Shown here: positions 35,741-44,500 of the stretch, one piece after another | Layout: each line of letters begins with the position of its first letter | How positions within the stretch are numbered: the stretch's first letter is position 1 | NCBI RefSeq assembly: GCF_015687155.1 | Contig: NZ_JADPQF010000005.1 | Coordinates: 1-64,000, forward strand | Origin: Aliikangiella sp. G2MR2-5 | GTDB lineage: Bacteria; Pseudomonadota; Gammaproteobacteria; Enterobacterales; Kangiellaceae | Reading direction: 5' to 3' | Length of the DNA: 64,000 bases | The notes under the pieces: generated by a model | The model's input: the letters and a program-made list of their open reading frames with translations, nothing else | Databases searched by the model: none | What the model was told of the DNA's origin: nothing | Made by a program: the position numbers and the translations under genes

Positions 35741-35783
35741 AAAAAAGCCACTGAGTAAAACTTTAATCGCTACTCAGCGGCTT
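35741..35783 (-). terminator. Rho-independent terminator of the M1 aminopeptidase gene
   Basis: On the minus strand, a stem with 13-base arms (AAGCCGCTGAGTA ... TACTCAGTGGCTT, one mismatch) is followed by a run of T. It begins 21 bases after the aminopeptidase stop. Confidence 0.75.
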
Positions 35784-35804
35784 AAACATAGTTGCTCAAA
35801 TCAA

Positions 35805-37664
35805 CTATTTAGTTTTAAGTTTCTCATGAAACAACCCGTCAATCGTTCCCTGAGCCAGCGGGTGATATCCCGGTCTGGCTTTTGCGTAAACTTTTTCGGC
35901 AAAGCTATGATACTTGGGCTTTTCCAACAAGGCTTTGTAAAGATTGACAATCAGTCGACGTCGGCCGATCGATATCAGGTGTTGTTCCAGTCGTTGCTCA
36001 ACTTTATCATAACCTTTGTTAACACTTAGCAGTAACCAGGCGAAAGCCACTTCGTTATTGGTTGTCTGGGTAAAGTGGAAAGTGCTATCAAGTTCCGCCA
36101 GTTGCTCTTTACTGATATTTTCCGGCAAGTTATTAATAAAGTAGAGCCACTCATGAATAGTCCAGTTTTTGGTGGGGATATCGGAAAGCGAACCTTTTCC
36201 TTTATGCCAGTTGGCAATATGTTTTTTAACATTGTCAAAAGCATTGGAAACAGGCGATGGTGTAGTCACCGGTAAGCCTGCTTGATAAACCCATTCATTG
36301 ACTTCTTTTTCTGTAACAATACCAGGATATTTCTTGATCAAGTTTTCCATCAAGTATTTAACGAAAGTATTGGTATCAAGACTCTGAAAGGCGTGATCGT
36401 CGAAATGTTTACGAACGAAAGGATCAAATTTTTCCCTGCCAAATCGCTGTTCCAGAAACATCAGGAAAAGCTGGCCTTTGACATAAGGGATATCAGAGAA
36501 AGCATCATCCGGATCACGACCAGCCAACTCTACATGCAGAATAGTATCATTTTTTGAAAGCTCTTTCATTTCTTCCAGTAGTTCCTGCTTGCCCAGAGCC
36601 TGCTCCATGATCGCTCGATCCTGACCGAAAATTTCTTCCATTATTCGGTTTTCTACATAGCTGGTAAAACCTTCGTTTAACCAAAGGTCACGCCAGGTTG
36701 CGTTGGTCACCAAGTTACCTGACCAGGAGTGTGCTAATTCATGAGCTATTAAACTGACCAGGCTCTTGTCTCCAGCGATTACTGTAGGAGTGATAAATGA
36801 AAGTCTCGGATTTTCCATACCTCCAAAAGGAAAAGATGGAGGAAGAATGAGCAAGTCGTATTGATTCCAGCGATAAGGGCCATAAATTTTTTCTGCGGCT
36901 TCAATCATGGCCTGAGTATCTTCGAACTCTTTAGCTGCGGTGTCGAGGTAGGCTTCCTCTGAATAGATTGCGGTTTGTTTTGACATTTTCTTATAGCGAA
37001 TGTCACCGGCGGCAATAGCAATCAGATAGGGTGGAATTGCCTGCGGCATTGTAAATTGATAAACGCCATCTTTACTTCGTTCTGGAGAGTTATCTGCGCT
37101 CATAACGGGGCGAAGATTAGGCGTGGTTGTAATTCTGGCGGAATAGGTAACACGCATTGCCGGAGTATCCTGAATAGGCATCCAGCTTCTCGCATGAATT
37201 GCTTGTGACTGACTGAACATGAATGGGTGTTTTTTACCAGCAGTTTGTTCGTTACTTAACCACTGCAAACCTGAAGCTTGCGGATTTGAATTGTAGTAGA
37301 CCTTTACTTTGCTGGTGTTGGGTTTGATGGCAATGGAGAGTGGAGTTCCTCGTACAGGGTCATATTCGCCTAGCGTAAACTCGGTCTTTTCCCACACCCC
37401 GTTTGACTGGATTTCTGCTTTGTGAATCGCTAAATCTCGAGTGTCTAGCACAAGAAAAGAGGGCATTTTTGCTTGAGGTGCAATTTGATGCTCAATGCTA
37501 CCTTTGAGCTGTTTTTGTTTGAAGTCGACCTCGAGGTCGAGATGAACGTGAGTGCTAATTACCTCCTGATAATTAGACAGGGTATGCCAATCAAGGTTTT
37601 CTTGTTGTGCTTGCGCAAAAGCATTGATACTTAAGCAGGTTAAAAGCAAAAGTAGCTTTTTCAT
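35805..37664 (-). CDS. Secreted M1-family metallopeptidase (aminopeptidase)
   Basis: A 619-residue zinc aminopeptidase of the leukotriene A4 hydrolase/cold-active aminopeptidase branch of family M1. A signal peptide (about 1-19, ending AFAQA) is followed by the N-terminal beta-sandwich, the catalytic domain and a helical C-terminal domain. The exopeptidase motif GGMEN is at 281-285 and the zinc site HELAH at 308-312, with the third ligand Glu331. It should trim N-terminal residues from peptides outside the cytoplasm, fitting the protease-rich, peptide-feeding look of the window. The gene is alone with its own terminator. Confidence 0.92.
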   Translation of the reverse strand: MKKLLLLLTCLSINAFAQAQQENLDWHTLSNYQEVISTHVHLDLEVDFKQKQLKGSIEHQIAPQAKMPSFLVLDTRDLAIHKAEIQSNGVWEKTEFTLGEYDPVRGTPLSIAIKPNTSKVKVYYNSNPQASGLQWLSNEQTAGKKHPFMFSQSQAIHARSWMPIQDTPAMRVTYSARITTTPNLRPVMSADNSPERSKDGVYQFTMPQAIPPYLIAIAAGDIRYKKMSKQTAIYSEEAYLDTAAKEFEDTQAMIEAAEKIYGPYRWNQYDLLILPPSFPFGGMENPRLSFITPTVIAGDKSLVSLIAHELAHSWSGNLVTNATWRDLWLNEGFTSYVENRIMEEIFGQDRAIMEQALGKQELLEEMKELSKNDTILHVELAGRDPDDAFSDIPYVKGQLFLMFLEQRFGREKFDPFVRKHFDDHAFQSLDTNTFVKYLMENLIKKYPGIVTEKEVNEWVYQAGLPVTTPSPVSNAFDNVKKHIANWHKGKGSLSDIPTKNWTIHEWLYFINNLPENISKEQLAELDSTFHFTQTTNNEVAFAWLLLSVNKGYDKVEQRLEQHLISIGRRRLIVNLYKALLEKPKYHSFAEKVYAKARPGYHPLAQGTIDGLFHEKLKTK

Positions 37665-38043
37665 TGATACCGTCCCATTTTGCTAAGATTTTACAGTAAA
37701 TTCAGATAGTTAGGTTTGAATTTTTTTATGTTGATAATCAACTTTGAAAAGAGGGGAGTCTAGCATAGCTTACAAGAGAGGCATAATCCGATGGGTTTTA
37801 AGGCATAACCTGATTTTGCTTGTCGTGGCAAACAGCCAAAATTGCATGCAATTGCTGCCAGACTAGTAGATTTTTCACGATATTTAGGTACTTTTGCGCA
37901 TTTTCTTTAATCTTACATAGAAAATTTATTTTTTCGGTAGATTTTTGCTGAATAACCTTTTAATCTCAGTTTTAAATGGGCAGTACAAAAAACAATCAGA
38001 AAATTACCAACAAAGGCGAACAGAAAGACTTTTAGGGAAGAGT
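37665..38043. other. 379 bp intergenic region between divergent genes
   Basis: AT-rich non-coding stretch that must hold the promoters of the aminopeptidase (minus) and the acyltransferase (plus). An open frame in phase with the acyltransferase runs back to a TTG at 37945, but it is probably untranslated. No regulator box was recognised. Confidence 0.35.
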
Positions 38044-39132
38044 ATGGAACGCATTAAATATCTCGATGGAATGAGAGGGATCGCTATTCTTTTAGTCTTC
38101 TTTTACCACGCATATACAAGATGGATTGAGTTGATGCCCTTTGGAGATCAGTGGGCGGCATTTCCTCTTTTCAAATTTGGTTATCTCGGAGTAGAGCTCT
38201 TCTTTCTAATTTCAGGATTTGTAATTCTAATGACACTAGAAAGGTGTAAAGGATTCTCTCACTTTTTATATAAACGCTGGCTTAGACTTTTTCCGGGAAT
38301 GCTTGTCTGTTCTCTTTTTATTTATTTCTCTGCTAGTTTTTTCTTTGAACGTCCGAGGGGTATACCACCTTCCAAAGATCTAATTCCTGGTCTTTTATTT
38401 ATTGAACCTTATTTAATTGAAAAGATAACAGGATTTCAATTAAGAAGTATGGAAGGGGCTTTCTGGTCGCTCTATATCGAGTTTAAGTTTTATATCATTG
38501 CCGCCTTGCTATATTTTGTATTGGGGTCGAAAAAACTGGTTATTGCTCTTTTTGCATGTTTCCTGTCGTGGGTTCTACTGGGTATATTGTCTGCAAATAT
38601 ATCTTTTAGAGGTATTTCTCTATGTTACTCTGTGGTGGATCTGCTTGGGTTTAAATATTTCGGATGGTTTGCTGCTGGTGCAGCTTATTATAGTTTCGTT
38701 AAAACAAAGCAGCGTTGGTGGTTGTTTGCAGGGATCGTTATATCGATGTTAAGTGGGTTGGTTGAAAGCAAAATGAATTATTCTGCAGCAATTGCCTGTA
38801 GCCTAATTTCGGTGTTTTTCTTTTTAGCAATTACAAATATTAAAGTACAAGATTTTTTGAGTAGCCGTTTGTTACTACTGCTAGGATTTGTGAGCTACCC
38901 ATTATATTTGATTCACGAAAACATGATGCTCTCTTTGGTTATTAAATTTAGTCAATATCTCAGCTTTATTCCCGGAGTGCTATTTCCATTTATTGCAATT
39001 CTTATCCTGATATCAATCGCGTACGCAATATCCAAATATTGTGAACCATTTTTTAGAACTTGTATTTGTTTTATTTCGAACAAGATTTCAGGTTACTACT
39101 CTCCGTACAAAAGGTTTCTAAGAGCTTCTTAG
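38044..39132 (+). CDS. Acyltransferase 3 family membrane protein (OafA-like)
   Basis: A 362-residue integral membrane protein with about ten hydrophobic helices. The start ATG at 38044 follows GGGAAG and opens directly onto the family's N-terminal motif RIKYLDGMRGIAILLVFFYH. A second hallmark is FFLISGF around residue 55. Family members transfer acetyl or other acyl groups to surface sugars such as O-antigen or exopolysaccharide. No sugar-synthesis genes lie nearby, so the substrate is unknown. Local base composition is more AT-rich than its neighbours, a possible mark of transfer. Confidence 0.88.
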   Translation: MERIKYLDGMRGIAILLVFFYHAYTRWIELMPFGDQWAAFPLFKFGYLGVELFFLISGFVILMTLERCKGFSHFLYKRWLRLFPGMLVCSLFIYFSASFFFERPRGIPPSKDLIPGLLFIEPYLIEKITGFQLRSMEGAFWSLYIEFKFYIIAALLYFVLGSKKLVIALFACFLSWVLLGILSANISFRGISLCYSVVDLLGFKYFGWFAAGAAYYSFVKTKQRWWLFAGIVISMLSGLVESKMNYSAAIACSLISVFFFLAITNIKVQDFLSSRLLLLLGFVSYPLYLIHENMMLSLVIKFSQYLSFIPGVLFPFIAILILISIAYAISKYCEPFFRTCICFISNKISGYYSPYKRFLRAS

Positions 39133-39401
39133 GATTAGCATTCTAAGGACAATAAGTTTAACTCCATCTTTAAAATTGTTTCCAATTAATACTCTTGTTT
39201 TAGGACTCTGAGCAAACTGTTTGGGAATCTCCATCAAATAAATCTGGCTTTACCTTGTTAATCTTTGGTGTAGCGATAAATCAAAAATATTCTAACTTGC
39301 TATATCGCTAAGTACTTTTTACGTGAAAGGCTATCTCAGACCAATGCAAAAAGTACTGGGACCTTACTTTACACAATGAAAAATAATAATGGAGAAAAAC
39401 G

Positions 39402-41228
39402 TTGGACATTAACAATAAACAATCAATTTTTAAAAAAGCGATTATTACATCTCTGGTTTTGGGTGCTTGTAATGCTGGTGCTGCAGACAATCGTTATATC
39501 ATTAAACTGAAATCGGGGCTCGATGGAATCAATGTTCCGTTCAAATCGATGAGTCTGGCCGACCGAGAATTAAGAGCGCACAATAATATTCAGCAAATTC
39601 AGAGAGTGGGAGGCGATGTTAAGCGTTCCTTGATTCATTCGAACTCAGTGGCGGCAGTACTCAACGCAGAACAATTGAAAAAGCTCAAGAAAAGTGGTGT
39701 AGCAATTTCTATCGAAGAAGATCCTCGAAGATACCTGATTGAGCCAGTAGAGAAGTCAAGCATTAATCCTATGGCTGAAAGTACTCCTTATGGGATAACT
39801 ATGGTTCAGGCTCTGGATGTGAGTGATGCCAATAGCGGAAGTCGAAAGGTTTGTATTACCGATACCGGCTACGACGGTAATCATGAAGATTTGAGACCCT
39901 ATACAGGAAATAATATCAGTGGTGACGACAATAATGGTAGTGGCAGTGATACCGGTGACTGGTGGGAAGATGGCCATGGTCATGGTACTCATGTTGCAGG
40001 CACAATTTCTGCGCATGGTAATAATGGTGTTGGCGTGATTGGCGTTAATCGCAGTAATCAAATTGGTCTACATATTGTAAAAGTATTCAACAACTCTGGG
40101 CGTTGGGGTTATGGTTCGGATCTTGTTGCGGCAATAAATCAATGTGTTGATGCTGGCGCCAATGTTATCAGTATGAGTCTCGGCGGAAGTGCTTCCAGCA
40201 ATGCTGAAAGAAATGCTTTTGAAGCTGCATATAATCAAGGCGTATTGAGTATTGCTGCTTCTGGGAATGACGGTAGTTCAAGTGGCAACGACGCCTATTC
40301 CTATCCGGCATCTTATGATGTGGTAATGTCTGTTGCTGCTGTAGACAGTAACAAAAATGTTTCTTCGTGGTCGCAAAAAAACTCGCAAGTTGAGATTGCT
40401 GCGCCCGGTGTTGGTGTTAATTCGACCTTACCTAACAACTCATACGATGCATGGTCAGGAACCTCAATGGCCACTCCTCATGTTTCTGGAGTAGCTGCTT
40501 TGGTATGGAGTAACTATACAGATTGTTCCGCGGCAGAAATAAGAAATGCTCTCAATACTTCGGCTGAAGATCTGGGTGCAAGCGGTAGAGATCAGTCATA
40601 TGGTCACGGTCTGGTTCAGGCAAAGGCTGCTGCTGACTATCTGTCATCTACCGGATGTGGTGGTGGAATGCCTCCTGTCGCCAGCTTTAGCGAGAGTTGT
40701 ACTGAACTTAGCTGTAGTTTTGATGCCAGTGCAAGTAGTGATGGAGATGGCTCGATTACTGCTTATAGCTGGGACTTTGGGGATGGTAGTTCGGCAACCG
40801 GCGTCGCGCCAACGCATACTTATGGTGCTGACGGCAGTTATACGGTGACCTTAACGGTTACTGACAACGATGGCGCTACCGACACCGAGACTCGCACTGT
40901 TAATGTATCGACTGGTGGTGGCAGCGGCGATAGCTTTGAGGATGCAGGGATTTCAGCTGTATTCTGGGGATGGCATCGTAAAACGATAGATATACCTGCG
41001 GGTATGTCGAGTTTGACTATTACGACTTCCGGCGGCAGCGGAGATGCTGACTTATACCTTAAGCATGGTTCTGCACCGAGTACTTCAAGCTATGAGTGTC
41101 GCTCTAATGGCAGTGGAAATAGTGAAACCTGCACAATCTCCAACCCTCAGGCGGGTACCTGGCATATAGGAGTAAAGTCTAAAGGTTTCTACTTCTTCGG
41201 TGTAACCTTAAGCGGTGAGTGGAACTAG
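39402..41228 (+). CDS. Secreted subtilisin-like serine protease with PKD and PPC domains
   Basis: A 608-residue secreted S8 protease. The order is a signal segment (about 1-28), an inhibitor I9-like propeptide (about 30-115), the subtilase domain (about 125-415), a PKD domain (about 426-505) and a C-terminal pre-peptidase domain (about 510-608). The triad is visible: Asp154 (TDTG), His197 (HGTHVAG) and Ser355 (GTSMATPH). The start is TTG at 39402, 7 bases after GGAG; the nearby ATG at 39389 reads into a stop. PKD and PPC domains often help export or substrate binding in marine proteases. Confidence 0.93.
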   Translation: MDINNKQSIFKKAIITSLVLGACNAGAADNRYIIKLKSGLDGINVPFKSMSLADRELRAHNNIQQIQRVGGDVKRSLIHSNSVAAVLNAEQLKKLKKSGVAISIEEDPRRYLIEPVEKSSINPMAESTPYGITMVQALDVSDANSGSRKVCITDTGYDGNHEDLRPYTGNNISGDDNNGSGSDTGDWWEDGHGHGTHVAGTISAHGNNGVGVIGVNRSNQIGLHIVKVFNNSGRWGYGSDLVAAINQCVDAGANVISMSLGGSASSNAERNAFEAAYNQGVLSIAASGNDGSSSGNDAYSYPASYDVVMSVAAVDSNKNVSSWSQKNSQVEIAAPGVGVNSTLPNNSYDAWSGTSMATPHVSGVAALVWSNYTDCSAAEIRNALNTSAEDLGASGRDQSYGHGLVQAKAAADYLSSTGCGGGMPPVASFSESCTELSCSFDASASSDGDGSITAYSWDFGDGSSATGVAPTHTYGADGSYTVTLTVTDNDGATDTETRTVNVSTGGGSGDSFEDAGISAVFWGWHRKTIDIPAGMSSLTITTSGGSGDADLYLKHGSAPSTSSYECRSNGSGNSETCTISNPQAGTWHIGVKSKGFYFFGVTLSGEWN

Positions 41229-41249
41229 TTTTTACTAACAGACCACACA

Positions 41250-41285
41250 AAAAACGCCAAGGTTAAATAAAACCTTGGCGTTTTT
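41250..41285. terminator. Bidirectional terminator between subtilase and tryptophanase
   Basis: AAAAAACGCCAAGGTT-AAATAA-AACCTTGGCGTTTTT: perfect 12-base arms with A on one side and T on the other, so it serves both converging genes. Confidence 0.88.
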
Positions 41286-41337
41286 GAGCAACTGACGTCT
41301 CAACCTGGTACGCAGTCCTGCTTGCTACCCGATATTT

Positions 41338-42702
41338 CTATATCTGGAAATGGGCAGTAAAGTGGCGCAACATGGGCGGCTCCCAACTGATTGTTACACC
41401 TTTCAAACGGTGCTTGTTTGCGTTGACTTCTTGTAAACATTCAATACAGTAGTCGATGTGACTTTGCGTATAGACTCTTCTTGGAATAGCCATTCGAACG
41501 AGGTCCATCTGAGCTGCTTTTTCACTTCCATCCGCTTGTCGGCCAAACATTACGGTGCCGATTTCACAGGTTCTAATTCCACCTAGACGATACATTTCAA
41601 TCGCTAGCGACTGACCAGGATATTGTAGAGGATCGATATGCGGTAGCATGGCGCGTGCATCAATATAAACAGCATGCCCGCCAATAGGTTTCATTACGGG
41701 AATACCCAGCCTGTCCAGCGCGTTGCCCAGGTAAGCAGTTGAAGTAATTCGATAGTTTAAATAGTCTTCTTCCACGACTTCTTCCAGACCAATCGCCATT
41801 GCGTCCAGATCGCGACCTGAAAGGCCTCCGTAAGTGGGAAATCCCTCTGTCAGTATCAACATATTTCTGGCGTGCATCGCAAGCTCGTCATCGTTTAGAG
41901 CGAGCCATCCGCCCATGTTAACTAGCGCATCTTTTTTGGCGCTCATAGTCATACCGTCTGCGTAACTGAACATTTCCTGAACTATCTCTTTAGGAGACTT
42001 TTGGGCGTAACCTTCCTCACGCAGCTTTATAAAGTAGGCATTTTCAGCAAAGCGACAAGCGTCCAGAATCAGAGGTTTTCCGAATTCTTTACATAGTGCT
42101 TTGGTTTCACGGATATTCTGCATAGAAACCGGCTGGCCTCCACCAGAGTTGTTGGTGATTGTCAGCATAACTAGCGGGATATCTTCGCTGCGAGTAGATA
42201 AGAGCTCACGTAGCCGAACTAAATCAATGTCTCCCTTAAATGGATGTTCCAGCTTTGGATCGAGTCCTTCTTTTTTTACCAGATCAAGAGCTTCCGCGGT
42301 AGTTGCTTCAACATTCGCTCTGGTTGTGTCGAAGTGGGTATTGTTTGGAATCACTTTTCCCTTCCCACCTACTATTGAAAAAAGAATCTTTTCAGCTGCG
42401 CGTCCCTGGTGAGTCGGAATAATATGTTTGAAAGGAGCTAATTTTTTCAGGGCGCTTTCAAAACGATAAAAAGAAGGCGAACCGGCGTAGCTTTCGTCTC
42501 CCATTTGTATTCCAGCCCATTGCTTGGTGCTCATGGCTGATGTGCCCGAGTCCGTTAGCAGGTCGATTAAGACGTCGTCCGACTTCAATGAGAACAAGTT
42601 ATAATTGGCTTCTTTCAAGTATTGTTCGCGTTCGGTGATTGTCGTCATCCTCAATGGTTCAACCGATTTTATGCGAAAGGGTTCAATGATTGTTTTCATC
42701 AT
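41338..42702 (-). CDS. tnaA: Tryptophanase
   Basis: TnaA splits tryptophan into indole, pyruvate and ammonia using pyridoxal phosphate. The 454-residue protein matches the family along its length. The cofactor lysine lies in MTMSAKKDALVN (Lys256/257), and the Asp that contacts the pyridine ring is in LILDACRFAENA (Asp214). No tnaC-like leader peptide with a Trp codon was found upstream, and no tryptophan permease gene is adjacent, unlike E. coli. Indole made here could be a signal as well as waste. Tyrosine phenol-lyase is the close alternative and cannot be fully excluded by eye. Confidence 0.88.
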   Translation of the reverse strand: MMKTIIEPFRIKSVEPLRMTTITEREQYLKEANYNLFSLKSDDVLIDLLTDSGTSAMSTKQWAGIQMGDESYAGSPSFYRFESALKKLAPFKHIIPTHQGRAAEKILFSIVGGKGKVIPNNTHFDTTRANVEATTAEALDLVKKEGLDPKLEHPFKGDIDLVRLRELLSTRSEDIPLVMLTITNNSGGGQPVSMQNIRETKALCKEFGKPLILDACRFAENAYFIKLREEGYAQKSPKEIVQEMFSYADGMTMSAKKDALVNMGGWLALNDDELAMHARNMLILTEGFPTYGGLSGRDLDAMAIGLEEVVEEDYLNYRITSTAYLGNALDRLGIPVMKPIGGHAVYIDARAMLPHIDPLQYPGQSLAIEMYRLGGIRTCEIGTVMFGRQADGSEKAAQMDLVRMAIPRRVYTQSHIDYCIECLQEVNANKHRLKGVTISWEPPMLRHFTAHFQI

Positions 42703-42810
42703 TTTTCCTCAGGGTTTAGCGTTGCGTCTCTGAAGCAAGACACAACTTATGTTGTTGCGCAAAATTTTCTCAGAAATGCAAGTTTGAGGCGCTGATAATG
42801 GTCAATAAAA

Positions 42811-42825
42811 GGTCAGTTTCTGACC
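42811..42825. promoter_or_regulatory. Palindrome in the tnaA upstream region
   Basis: GGTCAG-TTT-CTGACC has perfect 6-base arms and lies 109 bases before the tnaA start on the minus strand. A degenerate FNR-like string, CTGAT-AATG-GTCAA (8 of 10), lies beside it at 42792-42805. Either could be an operator; neither is proven. Confidence 0.3.
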
Positions 42826-42919
42826 GCAGGATGAATAATTGGAGCTTTGAATCGTTAATTTCATCGCAGTAAGCTAATATAGCCTCATTATGCACTGAAT
42901 TCTTAAGGAGAAAGTTATC

Positions 42920-43135
42920 ATGAAAGAAGAAAGAGATATTGAAAAAAGCTATTCAACCAGCGAGTTTGTCGCGAAGTTGCGTAGACTGGCTGATGCGCTG
43001 GAATCAGGCGACAAGTTTGAAATACAGATTGCTGGAGAGCGAATCTATGTGCCTGTAAGGGCCGTATACAATATCGAGCATGAAAGAGAAGGAAATGAAG
43101 AGGAAATAGAGTTCCAGATCAAATGGAAGAACTAG
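42920..43135 (+). CDS. Amphi-Trp domain protein
   Basis: A 71-residue protein consisting of one amphi-Trp domain (EKSYSTSEFVAKLRRLADALESG ... YVPVRAVYNIEHEREGNEEEIEFQIKW). The family is small, often has a closing Trp after a strongly acidic strand, and has no established function. The gene has a strong AAGGAG ribosome site and is followed 69 bases later by a small membrane-protein gene on the same strand. It is divergent from tryptophanase; the domain name refers to a conserved Trp and does not imply tryptophan metabolism. Confidence 0.8.
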   Translation: MKEERDIEKSYSTSEFVAKLRRLADALESGDKFEIQIAGERIYVPVRAVYNIEHEREGNEEEIEFQIKWKN

Positions 43136-43204
43136 TCTTTTGGAATAGGGGCTATATGATACAAAGCTAGAGTATTTTGCGGTTTAAGCCGAATGGAAAA
43201 GTAG

Positions 43205-43795
43205 ATGGAAATTGCAAGTAACGAAAAAAATCAGGCCAGAGGCTTCTACATACTATCAGCAATATTTGGCTTGATAACCTGTGCGATTTTCTATATCGCT
43301 ATTCAGCCGGCTTCGAAGAGTGGTGTGTGGTTCGCGGCTTTTCTATTTTTGATATTTGCATTACTGTTTTTATTTTTTGCCAAATTTTATCAAAAGAAAT
43401 ATGAAAAACTGGGAGCAACCCCGCTATTTATTGATGAGCTCCCACCTAATATAGGTGAACTGATGACCGGAAAAATTTCTGTTGCTCGCCCTAATTTTAA
43501 AAAAGCCAAAGAGGTAAGTTTGGCTAACATACGCTATCACGGAGGCAATAAGAATAGTCAATATGATGTTCTTTGCAGCACAAAGTCAGAATGTAAACTT
43601 CGCTTTGAGAAGTCGGCTACCTGGTTAGACTTCGAGATAGAAATACCTTCACAAGGCCGAGCTTCTGGTAGAGAACGGAACATTAATATCTATTGGGAGC
43701 TTTCTATTGCATATACCGAAGATCTGTCACTAGTAAAAAGGTCATGGCGAATAACGGTTAATCCAGCAAAGGAAAAGTTTAATTTTCAAGCCTGA
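43205..43795 (+). CDS. Membrane protein of unknown function
   Basis: A 196-residue protein with two hydrophobic helices (about 12-34 and 39-60) and a soluble C-terminal domain of about 130 residues rich in beta-strand-like sequence. The topology recalls DUF3592-like proteins, with a short helical hairpin and an exposed beta domain, but I do not recognise a specific family. The gene follows the amphi-Trp gene on the same strand. Just downstream the gene on the opposite strand converges on it. Confidence 0.6.
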   Translation: MEIASNEKNQARGFYILSAIFGLITCAIFYIAIQPASKSGVWFAAFLFLIFALLFLFFAKFYQKKYEKLGATPLFIDELPPNIGELMTGKISVARPNFKKAKEVSLANIRYHGGNKNSQYDVLCSTKSECKLRFEKSATWLDFEIEIPSQGRASGRERNINIYWELSIAYTEDLSLVKRSWRITVNPAKEKFNFQA

Positions 43796-43839
43796 TGTTA
43801 TTCGCCCTTTAGAATTTGATAAACCGGATTTACCAAGTA

Positions 43840-44175
43840 TTATCCTGCGTGTTTTAATTCGCCCAACTTGTGCAAGGACAGCTGGATTCTACCGTCGCAA
43901 ATTGTTTCAGTAATGTGATACTGGTTAAGTTCCGATTTCAATTCGTTAACCTCAGACTGTAAGAGTTTTATCGCATTTTTTAACGAAGCCACTTCATCAA
44001 AAGAAATTGTATTTGAGTCTGTAACTGAGTCCTTCCTGGTATTTCCTTTTTGGGTTAACCAGCGATATAGCGTTCGTTTGGATAAGCTATATTGTTGAGC
44101 GACATCACCGATTAATCGACCATCTTCAACTACTGCTTTTAATGCGGCAGCTTTAATTTTTGCTTTCGATTGCAT
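43840..44175 (-). CDS. Orphan transposase OrfA-like helix-turn-helix protein
   Basis: A 111-residue protein with a helix-turn-helix (about residues 10-45: ALKAVVEDGRLIGDVAQQYSLSKRTLYRWL) and a coiled-coil segment (about 62-88) rich in Leu and Glu. This is the architecture of IS3-type OrfA transposase subunits. No OrfB with a DDE catalytic domain follows on either side, so it is either the remnant of an insertion sequence or a domesticated regulator. An inverted repeat of 8-base arms (TTGAGATA/TATCTCAA, 44235-44258) lies upstream. The frame is intact. Confidence 0.65.
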   Translation of the reverse strand: MQSKAKIKAAALKAVVEDGRLIGDVAQQYSLSKRTLYRWLTQKGNTRKDSVTDSNTISFDEVASLKNAIKLLQSEVNELKSELNQYHITETICDGRIQLSLHKLGELKHAG

Positions 44176-44500
44176 AGCAATGTCCTCTTAAGTTCGAATG
44201 TAAAGTATCGTAATGAGAACTGTGTCTATCACTATTGAGATAGATCAAGTTATCTCAAAAGTGGGCTCCGACCAGTTTAAAAGACTTAAGAAAATATCAT
44301 GCCAAAACTTTGGTTAATTAGTAAAAAAAGAAAAAAATATAGTAAAAACAAATGGATAGCGAACGTTAGGGCAGGTTTGGTGAGTGTTGGAGTTTTTACT
44401 TTTAGCGCTGACGCACCAACTTAGTCAGTGGGACAAACTTGAAGCACCAATTCGAGCGGGCAAGCATTGAAAAAAAACTTGCCCGTCAATGAGACTAAGT
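44176..44500. other. 325 bp intergenic region with an inverted repeat
   Basis: No gene is seen. TTGAGATA-GATCAAGT-TATCTCAA at 44235-44258 is a perfect inverted repeat with 8-base arms, placed upstream of the OrfA-like gene; it could be its operator. Matching insertion-sequence ends could not be found around the gene. Confidence 0.4.

Noticed and set aside
39756-40061. 101-codon frame on the minus strand inside the subtilase gene
   Set aside because: It mirrors the coding strand of a well-supported protease gene and has no recognisable domain.
42703-42919. tnaC-type leader peptide for tryptophanase
   Set aside because: The short minus-strand frames before tnaA contain no Trp codon; one 20-codon frame lacks the Trp-Pro features of TnaC.
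43800-44500. Complete insertion sequence around the OrfA-like gene
   Set aside because: No OrfB, no matching terminal inverted repeats and no target-site duplication could be found by eye.
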